A stretch of 50,532 nt of DNA from Spirochaetota bacterium (lineage in GTDB: Bacteria > Spirochaetota > UBA4802 > UBA5550): contig JAKLIV010000008.1 in NCBI GenBank assembly GCA_022709405.1, positions 1 to 50,532 on the forward strand, in the 5' to 3' direction. Position 1 is the stretch's first letter. Each line of letters starts with the position of its first letter. A model generated the notes under the pieces. It was not told where the DNA came from. It made no database searches and saw only the letters and a list, made by a program, of their open reading frames with translations. The position numbers and the translations under genes were made by a program. This document shows positions 43,261-49,742 of the stretch, one piece after another.

Positions 43261-43599
43261 ATGATGAGGGCGGACGAGAATGGCCAGGCCCCACGGGAGG
43301 ATGATCTCGAAGAAAACGTCACTACGATTGAATTCGGCGACGAAATAGACCTTCATCACTTTCATTTCAAGGATACCGGCCTCGCGGTTCAGGAATTTAT
43401 CCGCCAGGCTTCGGAATCGGGCCTTTTCAGAGTGAGGATCGTTCACGGCAAGGGTATGTCCAGAAAAAAGGAATGGGTTCACGCAATCCTCGAAAAGGAC
43501 CCTCGGGTGGATTCATTTCGTGACGACGGTCCGAACTGGGGCGCAACGATCGTTTTTTTGAAAAAGGGGAGCGGCGGGTGCGTCACGAAACCCGATTGA
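43261..43599 (+). CDS. Small Smr-domain protein
   Basis: This protein of about 112 residues is a stand-alone Smr domain: DEIDLHHFHFKDTGLAVQEF holds the first motif (DLHHF in place of the usual LDLHG), FRVRIVHGKGMSRKK the second, and GATIVFLKKG the final strand. Smr domains are linked to nuclease activity on RNA or DNA branched structures and to ribosome quality control in some families. AGGCGG at 43250-43255 fits ATG 43261; a GTG at 43255 and an ATG at 43264 are alternatives. A TTGACA at 43179-43184 with GATATA/TATATT downstream may be its promoter. Its end overlaps the upstream open part of the next reading frame, not its chosen start. Confidence 0.8.
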   Translation: MMRADENGQAPREDDLEENVTTIEFGDEIDLHHFHFKDTGLAVQEFIRQASESGLFRVRIVHGKGMSRKKEWVHAILEKDPRVDSFRDDGPNWGATIVFLKKGSGGCVTKPD

Positions 43600-43634
43600 A
43601 TGACTATCAGGATAAAAAGATAACCGGAGGACTT

Positions 43635-44150
43635 ATGAATATCAAGGGATTCGCCGTTAAGGCGCTGATTGCAGTACTGATGATTGCGCTTGTTTCATGC
43701 TCGAAGAATATTCGGGAGTACAGGGCAGGAGACGAGAATTCAACCCGGAGAATTCTCATCGCCATGAGCGGCAGCGATTTCAAAAACGCTGTCACCGACG
43801 GGATCGTCAAAAAATACGCTCCGAATTCGAGCCTGAAGGTGATAACACTGAACAGGCTCAGGGACGTCTCGACCGCCGATTATGACGCAATTGTCCTGAT
43901 CGACCGCGCTCTTGCCTGGACGATGTTCAACTTCGCCGTTAAAAAATTCATATCGAATGCAGCCGAAAAAGAAAAAATCGTCCTTTACCTGACGGTGGAC
44001 GACCCGCGCTGGAAGGCGAAGGTCTCAGGCGTTGACGGTATAACCTCGGCTTCGAAGACCGAAAACCCGCAGAGGATAATAGATCTCCTTTCTGCGGAAA
44101 TAGACAGGAAGCTTGCGAAAAAAAATACGGAGAAACCGGTTACTCAATGA
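43635..44150 (+). CDS. Small putative lipoprotein with flavodoxin-like fold pattern
   Basis: This protein of about 171 residues begins with a signal and lipobox (LIAVLMIALVSC, Cys near residue 23). The mature part alternates strands and helices: RRILIAMSGSDFKNAV, LKVITLNRLRDV, YDAIVLIDRALAWTMFN and KIVLYLTVDDPRW, the pattern of a flavodoxin-like alpha/beta fold, though FMN motifs are not clear. GGAGG at 43626-43630 marks ATG 43635. It lies between an Smr and a Nudix gene, and its 3' end lies 19 bases before the chosen Nudix start. Function unknown. Confidence 0.72.
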   Translation: MNIKGFAVKALIAVLMIALVSCSKNIREYRAGDENSTRRILIAMSGSDFKNAVTDGIVKKYAPNSSLKVITLNRLRDVSTADYDAIVLIDRALAWTMFNFAVKKFISNAAEKEKIVLYLTVDDPRWKAKVSGVDGITSASKTENPQRIIDLLSAEIDRKLAKKNTEKPVTQ

Positions 44151-44169
44151 GATCGATGGAGCGGTTTGC

Positions 44170-44697
44170 ATGAAGAATCCTGAGATTGTATTCAAGTTCT
44201 GCCCGCAATGCGGATCAAAATCGATCGCGATCAGGGGCAGTCGTTCGGTATACTGTCCCGAATGCGATTTTCTTTATTATTTCAATGCTGCGGCTGCAGT
44301 TGCTGCGGTAATTACATCAGAAAGGGGCATGCTTCTCACTGTAAGGGCCCATGATCCGCAGAAGGGAGCGCTCGACCTGCCCGGCGGTTTCGTCGAGCCC
44401 GGGGAAACCGCCGAGGAATCCCTGCGCCGCGAGATCCGCGAGGAGCTTGGAATAGAATTAAAAGAGGCCAGGTACTTCGCTTCGTTTCCGAATACGTATC
44501 TTTACCATGGAATTACGTACACAACGCTCGACTTCGCTTTTCACTGCACTACAGACCAGATCGATCATATCAGGCCCGCTGATGACGTTGAATCCTGCGT
44601 GTTCGTGGAGTTTGACAGGATGGAATATTCGAAAATCGGATTTGACTCGATTCGGAACATCATCAGGACATTTATTATCGGCGCAGGGATAAAATGA
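44170..44697 (+). CDS. Nudix hydrolase with N-terminal zinc ribbon
   Basis: This protein of about 175 residues has a zinc ribbon (FCPQCGSKS and YCPECDFLYY, residues 10-34) and a Nudix domain with the box GGFVEPGETAEESLRREIRE followed by ELGIEL. Zinc-ribbon Nudix proteins include NADH pyrophosphatases (NudC-like), but the length is shorter than NudC and the substrate is not assigned. GGAG at 44158-44161 supports ATG 44170; the longer in-frame ORF from 44113 overlaps the lipoprotein gene and is less likely. Confidence 0.85.
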   Translation: MKNPEIVFKFCPQCGSKSIAIRGSRSVYCPECDFLYYFNAAAAVAAVITSERGMLLTVRAHDPQKGALDLPGGFVEPGETAEESLRREIREELGIELKEARYFASFPNTYLYHGITYTTLDFAFHCTTDQIDHIRPADDVESCVFVEFDRMEYSKIGFDSIRNIIRTFIIGAGIK

Positions 44698-44751
44698 TTC
44701 TGTATTTTCCTTGACTTTTGCAAAAAAGAAAATTGATTGTATTTCCCATCA

Positions 44752-44825
<74 letters not shown>

Positions 44826-44951
44826 AATACAACCCCTCGATAAATCAGGAGTTACAAAACGGTAAAACCGGCGACCCCTCAAAAAAGCCTTGAAAAACCC
44901 CTAAATCCGCTCACACTGTCAGCCAGTCTGAAAAACGGTGGGGGCGGCCAC

Positions 44952-46154
44952 ATGGAACACAAAAAAAAGACGTACACGAAAGAGCCTTATAAGGTTTTTA
45001 AGCGCGGCAGCAAGACCGGCGGGAGAATCTATTATGTGCAGGTCAGGCGGCCAGACGGATCATGGAGCCCTGCAAAATCGACCGGGGAAACCGTCCACGG
45101 TAAAGCCAGGGTATGGGCTTTAAACCACCTGGAAGCCCTGAGTGAGCAACCGAAAAACGAGGCCCCGACCCTTGCCGAATACGCAAGGGGCTTTTTTGAC
45201 TATGACGGCCTTTGGGCGCGGGACCGGAGGGTCACTGGCCGCCGGATCAGCCCTCGGAACTGCTCTGAAAAACAACGGCTGCTTGAAAAATATATTTTGG
45301 ATAAAATTGGCGATTTACGGCTAACCGAGATCACGAAACCGAAGTTGAAGGAACTACGCAACTGGCTATTCATTAATGAAAAGCTTTCTGGCTCTACAGT
45401 CAACAAAGCCATGTCAATAATTAAATCAATTCTTGAACAGGCAGAAGAAAACGACCTCGTAGAAACTATTCCAAAGGTCGGGCGGGTTGTATCGAAACCC
45501 GAAAAAATCAAAGGGATTCTGACCATAGAGGAGGCCCGGCGAGTGCTGGCGGTCGAGTGGGACGATTACCGGGCCTTTGTCATGTCCTTGTCGGCGGCTT
45601 CCACGGGAATGAGGCTCGGGGAGCTGTTGGGCCTGCAAATCAAGAACTATTTTCGGGCATATATTGAGGTCGACTCCTCATGGGACACGCACACGAAAAA
45701 ACTAAATCCCAGCACAAAAAGCGGGAAGGCCCGAAGCGTTATTATCCCGAAGCAAGTACAGGCTGCCATCGACGCGCTGATCGAGAAAAACCCATATCGG
45801 GCGGCGAGGGGAGGGGATGCGTTTATCTTTTATTCCGATGATCACGAAGACCGGCCTGCCGATCCCAGCTATATGACGAACTGTCTGTTTTACGCAATGG
45901 AACGGGCGGGGATCAGCGAGGAAGAACGCCGGGCGCGGAACATCACGTTCCACAGTTGGCGGTATTTTCTGAACTCGTTGCTCATAAACGCAAAAATCCC
46001 ACTGGTGAAGGTCCAGTCCGTGACCGGCCACTTGACCGACGAAATGTCGGCCCATTACTTTTCATTGAATGTAAATGAAATGGCGGACGTGCTGGCGGTG
46101 CAGGAGGGGATTTTCGAGGTCAAGCCCGACCCGGGGCCGGAAACGGTGAACTGA
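44952..46154 (+). CDS. int: Tyrosine recombinase/integrase
   Basis: This 400-residue integrase has an N-terminal arm-binding-like part (YYVQVRRPDGSWSPA), a SAM-like core-binding domain near residues 90-170 (LTEITKPKLKELRNWLF) and a catalytic domain with STGMRLGELLGLQ (first Arg), KSGKARSVIIPK (Lys), HSWRYFLNSLL (His-x-x-Arg) and VTGHLTDEMSAHYF (His and the nucleophile Tyr). It is the first gene after tRNA-Arg(TCG) and reads away from it. It would catalyse site-specific insertion at the tRNA 3' end. Confidence 0.95.
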   Translation: MEHKKKTYTKEPYKVFKRGSKTGGRIYYVQVRRPDGSWSPAKSTGETVHGKARVWALNHLEALSEQPKNEAPTLAEYARGFFDYDGLWARDRRVTGRRISPRNCSEKQRLLEKYILDKIGDLRLTEITKPKLKELRNWLFINEKLSGSTVNKAMSIIKSILEQAEENDLVETIPKVGRVVSKPEKIKGILTIEEARRVLAVEWDDYRAFVMSLSAASTGMRLGELLGLQIKNYFRAYIEVDSSWDTHTKKLNPSTKSGKARSVIIPKQVQAAIDALIEKNPYRAARGGDAFIFYSDDHEDRPADPSYMTNCLFYAMERAGISEEERRARNITFHSWRYFLNSLLINAKIPLVKVQSVTGHLTDEMSAHYFSLNVNEMADVLAVQEGIFEVKPDPGPETVN

Positions 46155-46163
46155 CCGGAGGGG

Positions 46164-46364
46164 CTATTTACGAGGATCTATTTTGTGCTTGATGATATAA
46201 CTAATACACGCTTTTATAAATTCGTTTTTCTTTAATTTCTCGCCCGTCTTCTTATATAGATCGGCGATAAACACATCCATCTCTGCATCTTCTGCGGGAT
46301 TCAGCTTTATAAATGGACGCTTAACGTCCGAATATCGCTTTTCTTCTTTCATAACTTTTATCAT
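46164..46364 (-). CDS. Small ribbon-helix-helix-like regulator
   Basis: This 66-residue protein has a basic start with KRPFIKLNPAEDAEMDVF and then ADLYKKTGEKLKKNEFIKAC, a strand-helix-helix pattern like CopG/Arc or ParG repressors, with KKNEFIKA at the second helix. It is divergent from the element's other genes, and the 130-base gap carries a palindrome overlapping a promoter (46436-46447), so it may be the element's control repressor. No clear ribosome site is seen before either ATG 46364 or ATG 46352. Confidence 0.6.
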   Translation of the reverse strand: MIKVMKEEKRYSDVKRPFIKLNPAEDAEMDVFIADLYKKTGEKLKKNEFIKACISYIIKHKIDPRK

Positions 46365-46416
46365 ACAATTATAAATTAAAGAACATGATTGTCAAATACA
46401 ATTATTTTCATTAACC

Positions 46417-46457
46417 GTGCATTTTTATATTGACAATGCACGTGCATTAACTATATG
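46417..46457 (+). promoter_or_regulatory. Operator with promoter in the divergent control region of the element
   Basis: TTGACA at 46430-46435 and TATATG at 46452-46457 with a 16-base spacer. A perfect 12-base palindrome ATGCACGTGCAT (46436-46447) sits in the spacer and a third half-site GTGCAT lies at 46417-46422. A dimeric regulator bound there would block the promoter. Confidence 0.6.
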
Positions 46458-46494
46458 TACATTATAATATATTACAACGTGGAGGACATGATAA

Positions 46495-46644
46495 ATGAAA
46501 GAAACCAACGAAATGGCAGTAAAACCCGTTAGCCCCAGACTTGCAGCAGCTATTGACAGAGTCTGCGCGAAGCTCGAAGCGATGTATCTAACGCCGAAAG
46601 AAGACGACGGGGAGCACGACGACGCCCAGGAGGTGACGGCATGA
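46495..46644 (+). CDS. 49-residue hypothetical protein
   Basis: This short gene begins MKETNEMAVKPVSPRLAAAI and ends in an acidic tail. GGAGGA at 46481-46486 is 8 bases before ATG 46495; another ATG at 46488 is too close to it. The stop overlaps the next start as ATGA (46641-46644), which supports real, coupled translation. Nothing about function is visible; the middle is a single helix (AAIDRVCAKLEAMYL). Confidence 0.6.
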   Translation: MKETNEMAVKPVSPRLAAAIDRVCAKLEAMYLTPKEDDGEHDDAQEVTA

Positions 46645-46850
46645 CAGATGTAATTGGGATTGTGGACAAATTGGACATCTTGGCCGACAAACTTGCCTGC
46701 ATCGGCCTTGCAGTTGACCCGACCGGGAAAATGAATGAAGAAAACTGGCGGCCATACTGCGGCATGCAGGAGATATTGAGGGAAATCGAGGACGAAATCA
46801 GGGCCGTATCAAATATGATTCACGGCGGCACAAAAGTAACAGCGGCATAA
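46641..46850 (+). CDS. 69-residue hypothetical protein of the element
   Basis: The protein appears all-helical, with IGIVDKLDILADKLACIGLA and MQEILREIEDEIRAVSNMI. It is coupled to the upstream gene by a 4-base overlap and followed by a strong terminator. I do not recognise it. Confidence 0.6.
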   Translation: MTDVIGIVDKLDILADKLACIGLAVDPTGKMNEENWRPYCGMQEILREIEDEIRAVSNMIHGGTKVTAA

Positions 46851-46878
46851 TACTTTTTTGCCTGAGTAACTTCTTTTT

Positions 46879-46905
46879 GCCGGGTTCCTCACCCGGCCTT
46901 TTTTT
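46879..46905 (+). terminator. Intrinsic terminator
   Basis: GCCGGGT (46879-46885) pairs with ACCCGGC (46891-46897) around a 5-base loop, followed by C and seven T. It closes the two-gene operon of small ORFs. Confidence 0.9.
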
Positions 46906-46957
46906 GTTGACGATCTTCATTTTTTTATAAGACATAAGATAAAAATGGAGGTGCAAA

Positions 46958-47260
46958 ATGATCGGGTCACGAGATTATGAAGAAAATGAGATACACAACG
47001 AACTGCCCCCGCTGTCGGAACGCAGTATCCGCATCAATGGCGAACCGGTCGGCACTGAACCGTTGGCGGACATTTCGGAGGTCGCGGAATATCTCGGCGC
47101 ATCGGTTGGCTATGTCCGCTATCTCGTAATGAAGAAGCGGATACCGTTCTACAAGATCGAGCGTTTCGTCCGATTCCGCATGTCGGAGATCGACGCGTGG
47201 CTCTCTGAGAAGGGGAGCGGGCAGCGGAAAAGACGGATCGGCAAGAAGCCGACCGAATAA
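46958..47260 (+). CDS. Excisionase/HTH_17-family DNA-binding protein
   Basis: This 100-residue protein has an N-terminal tail and a MerR-like helix-turn-helix: LADISEVAEYLGASVGYVRY, then LVMKKRIPFYKIERFVRFR with the wing, then MSEIDAWLSEKG. The tail is basic (QRKRRIGKK). Such proteins act as excisionases or regulators in integrative elements. GGAGG at 46947-46951 precedes the ATG. Confidence 0.85.
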   Translation: MIGSRDYEENEIHNELPPLSERSIRINGEPVGTEPLADISEVAEYLGASVGYVRYLVMKKRIPFYKIERFVRFRMSEIDAWLSEKGSGQRKRRIGKKPTE

Positions 47261-47274
47261 CACCCTGCCGTACT

Positions 47275-47299
47275 AAAAAAGGGGGCCTTTTCGGCCCCC
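47275..47299 (-). terminator. Hairpin, terminator on the minus strand
   Basis: GGGGGCC at 47281-47287 pairs with GGCCCCC at 47293-47299 around TTTTC. The T-run lies on the minus strand (AAAAAA at 47275-47280 on the plus strand), so it may stop minus-strand transcripts or only protect a 3' end after the HTH gene. Confidence 0.45.
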
Positions 47300-47415
47300 C
47301 TCTCGCCCCTTGATTTGTAAGTCCTCGAAACTCCATTAGAACTATATTTCGTTTTTTATTTGAGATTTTTACAAAAGAGTTGCGATTGTTGCGTTATGTG
47401 ATATCCTACTGGTCA

Positions 47416-47436
47416 TTGACATAAATTATTATGTCA
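47416..47436 (+). promoter_or_regulatory. Inverted repeat overlapping a -35 element
   Basis: TGACATAA-ATTA-TTATGTCA (47417-47436) is a perfect 8-base inverted repeat that includes the TTGACA at 47416-47421. It lies 26 bases upstream of the start at 47463 and is a plausible operator for one of the element's HTH proteins. Confidence 0.45.
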
Positions 47437-47462
47437 CATACGAAACAAGAGGAGGAACTTCT

Positions 47463-47654
47463 ATGACTCTACTTAAAAGAAAAGAAGCCGCCGACCGGCT
47501 CAATATATCGTTGGCAAAGCTCGACGCCGACCGGTTACACGGCGCGCCGCATCCGCCCTTTATAACCCTGGGACGTGGACGCGGGGCGGCGGTTCGGTAT
47601 CCGCTGGAAGAACTCGAAAAATGGATCACCGACAACATGAAGGTGAACAAATAA
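47463..47654 (+). CDS. AlpA/excisionase-like HTH protein
   Basis: This 63-residue protein has KRKEAADRLNISLAKLDADR as a helix-turn-helix, then PPFITLGRGRGAAVRYPLEE as the wing, then a short helix EELEKWITDN. This is the compact layout of AlpA-like prophage regulators. AGAGGAGG precedes the ATG, and the next gene starts 11 bases after its stop. Confidence 0.8.
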   Translation: MTLLKRKEAADRLNISLAKLDADRLHGAPHPPFITLGRGRGAAVRYPLEELEKWITDNMKVNK

Positions 47655-47665
47655 GGAGGCACATC

Positions 47666-47965
47666 ATGAACAAAAATCGAATCACTGAAAAAATCATCGA
47701 GCGCAGGAAAAGCAACATGCATTTATATTCCGAGCTACAGGAAGCGGCAGCACGGATCGGCAGGATCATGGCGATGGTTAAAACTGAAAAAGTTTTATCG
47801 AAACGTGATTTGCTCGCTGAACTTGACGACATACGATTCGGGCTTGAAACCGATTCGGAGCGCATTTTTGATTTTTGCGACGAACTGATCGGCGGCGGGA
47901 AGGTGGACGGATGCAGGCAGCCTTATACATTCGGCAGCGAGCGCGGCGGGAAGGTGGACGGATGA
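47666..47965 (+). CDS. 99-residue hypothetical helical protein
   Basis: The protein appears mostly helical (NRITEKIIERRKSNMHLYSE, SKRDLLAELDDIRFGLETDS). AAGGAGG at 47653-47659 fits ATG 47666. Its 3' end contains two copies of a 22-base direct repeat in frame (47892-47913 and 47943-47964), which give GGKVDG twice in the last 24 residues. Its stop overlaps the ATG of the ParB-type gene. Function not recognised. Confidence 0.65.
   Translation: MNKNRITEKIIERRKSNMHLYSELQEAAARIGRIMAMVKTEKVLSKRDLLAELDDIRFGLETDSERIFDFCDELIGGGKVDGCRQPYTFGSERGGKVDG
47892..47964 (+). repeat. 22-base direct repeat carrying a ribosome site and ATG
   Basis: GCGGCGGGAAGGTGGACGGATG occurs at 47892-47913 and 47943-47964, 51 bases apart (17 codons). 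Both copies hold AAGGTGG spaced 4-5 bases from an ATG; only the second ATG opens the ParB-type reading frame at 47962. It looks like a short in-frame duplication at a coupled gene junction. Confidence 0.9.
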
Positions 47966-49317
47966 ACAACACCGAATTGAGACAAGTATCAATTTCCGAC
48001 GTCAGGCCCTCGCCGGAGAATGAGCTCATTTATCACAGGATTAACCCGGACGACGATCCGAGTATATGGGAATTGGCAAGGAGCATAGATAATAAAGGGA
48101 TTCTGGAGCCGCTTGTTGTATCGTCCGACCTATTCATCCTTTCAGGACACCGGAGACACGCGGCCGCGATCCTTGCCGGACTCGAAACTGTCCCGGCCCG
48201 CGTGGTCGATATAGAGAGAGGCGATCCCGGCTATCTACAATTAATACGCGAATATAACCGGCAGCGCGTGAAGACGATAGATGAAGCGATCAAGGAAGTC
48301 ATCATCGACGACACCCCAGAGGAAGCCCGACGCAGGCTCATCGCAGATCGGATTGCAAAATCAGAGATCAATGTTGTGAGCTTTAAAATTGAGGCTGCGA
48401 AGAAACGCCCAGAAATTTCAGACGGGAAAAATTCCTTTCTTAATGCCGTTATTGATTTGCTAAATAGTATGATTAAATATTGGCCATTGACGGTCCGGCA
48501 AATACATTATAACCTATTAAATAATCCACCGCTTAAACATTCCGCAAAACCAGATTCGGTTTACAAGAACGACAGGAATAGCTATCAGGATTTATCTAAA
48601 CTATTGAGTCGTGCGCGAATAGAAAATATAATTCCGTTTTATTGCATTGCCGATGGAACTCGCCCACACACACCGGGGGCGGGCTGGACCAATGCTCAGT
48701 CTTTTATCAAAAATAAAGTTGGAATATTCTTGAAAGGATACCGACGAGACCTTCAGGCCTCACAACCAAATCATGTCGAAATCGTTGGTGAAAAGAATAC
48801 TATTCAGGCCACGCTACAGCGGGCAGCCGACCCTTATTGTGTACCAGTCACGATAAGCCGTGGATATTGCTCTATTGCTCCTCGTTATGAGATGGCGCAA
48901 CGATTTAAAAATAGTGGCAAGAGCAAGCTAATAACAATTCTTGTATCAGACTGCGATCCAGAAGGGGATGAAATCGCCATGAGTTTTGCTCAGTCTATGC
49001 GGCGTGATTTTCATATCTCGATACATCCTATTCGTGCGGCCTTAACTCGTGACCAGGTCGAGCGCTTTAACCTGCCAGATGGAGGAAGCGCAAAGACTGG
49101 CAGTGCTAACTACAAGAAATTTATCGAGCGCCACGGGTCAGACCGGGTTTACGAACTCGAAGCCCTGCACCCGGCACAGCTTGAACAGGTAATCAAGGAA
49201 GCGATTGAGTCCGTGCTCGACCACAATTTATTCAATGAGGAAATTCGACAAGAGGAGCGGGACGAAATGGAAATAGCTAAATACCGAAAAGCGGTTATTG
49301 ATTTCATGGGGCGTTAG
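47962..49317 (+). CDS. ParB-domain protein fused to Spo11/topoisomerase VI-A-like region
   Basis: This protein of 451 residues starts with a ParB/Srx-type nuclease domain (ISDVRPSPEN, then LSGHRRHAAAILAGLETVPA near residues 68-87). After a linker, LTVRQIHYNLL (Tyr183) resembles the winged-helix motif with the active Tyr in Spo11/Topo VI-A, followed by LSRARIENIIPFYCIADGTR. A Toprim-like part follows: IVGEKNTIQATL (Glu277), ISRGYCS, and VSDCDPEGDEIA (Asp330, Asp332, Asp336). Stand-alone Topo VI-A-like proteins are known in mobile elements; a fusion with ParB is unusual as far as I know. Start at ATG 47962, overlapping the upstream stop. Confidence 0.72.
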   Translation: MNNTELRQVSISDVRPSPENELIYHRINPDDDPSIWELARSIDNKGILEPLVVSSDLFILSGHRRHAAAILAGLETVPARVVDIERGDPGYLQLIREYNRQRVKTIDEAIKEVIIDDTPEEARRRLIADRIAKSEINVVSFKIEAAKKRPEISDGKNSFLNAVIDLLNSMIKYWPLTVRQIHYNLLNNPPLKHSAKPDSVYKNDRNSYQDLSKLLSRARIENIIPFYCIADGTRPHTPGAGWTNAQSFIKNKVGIFLKGYRRDLQASQPNHVEIVGEKNTIQATLQRAADPYCVPVTISRGYCSIAPRYEMAQRFKNSGKSKLITILVSDCDPEGDEIAMSFAQSMRRDFHISIHPIRAALTRDQVERFNLPDGGSAKTGSANYKKFIERHGSDRVYELEALHPAQLEQVIKEAIESVLDHNLFNEEIRQEERDEMEIAKYRKAVIDFMGR

Positions 49318-49401
49318 ACGCAAGCAGCGAGAATTGAATTTTCCGGGAAAAGGCTTTTATTTGCTATTGACACATGTTACCTTAGTCACGGATGGCAACT
49401 A

Positions 49402-49593
49402 ATGAATAACATAGCATCAATCGCCGAAGCAGCACAGACGCTTGAATGTTCAATCAGAACAGTATGGCGGCGCATCAAGGTCGGGATGCTGCACGGTTTC
49501 AGGATCGGTAAAAAAACGTACGTCTTGGCCGCCGAGGTTATGCGGCTGGCCGGTCACCCTATAGAACGAGAACGGCAGAAGCGGAAGCCATAA
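49402..49593 (+). CDS. Small helix-turn-helix protein (excisionase-like)
   Basis: This 63-residue protein has IASIAEAAQTLECSIRTVWR as a helix-turn-helix, then a short wing (VGMLHGFRIGKKTYVLA). It is the third such compact HTH protein in the element. A TTGACA lies 30 bases before its start (49367-49372). A hairpin (GAGCCCGG with CCGGGCTC at 49602-49625) follows the gene; it has a T-rich tail only on the minus strand. Confidence 0.75.
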   Translation: MNNIASIAEAAQTLECSIRTVWRRIKVGMLHGFRIGKKTYVLAAEVMRLAGHPIERERQKRKP

Positions 49594-49643
49594 AATAGAA
49601 AGAGCCCGGGAGGCTATCCGGGCTCAATCAGGAGAAAAAAAAT

Positions 49644-49742
49644 ATGCTTGCGACATCAATTACACCAATAGTAATACATGCCCGCGAACTTGTCAACACT
49701 AAAACGTTAAGCGCAATGCGATTTCCCGGGGGTGCCCGATGA
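49644..49742 (+). CDS. Possible 32-residue leader peptide or small protein
   Basis: MLATSITPIVIHARELVNTK begins this short ORF, with AGGAG about 9 bases upstream and an ATGA overlap with the next, larger gene. It may only serve to couple translation. I see no domain. Confidence 0.4.
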   Translation: MLATSITPIVIHARELVNTKTLSAMRFPGGAR

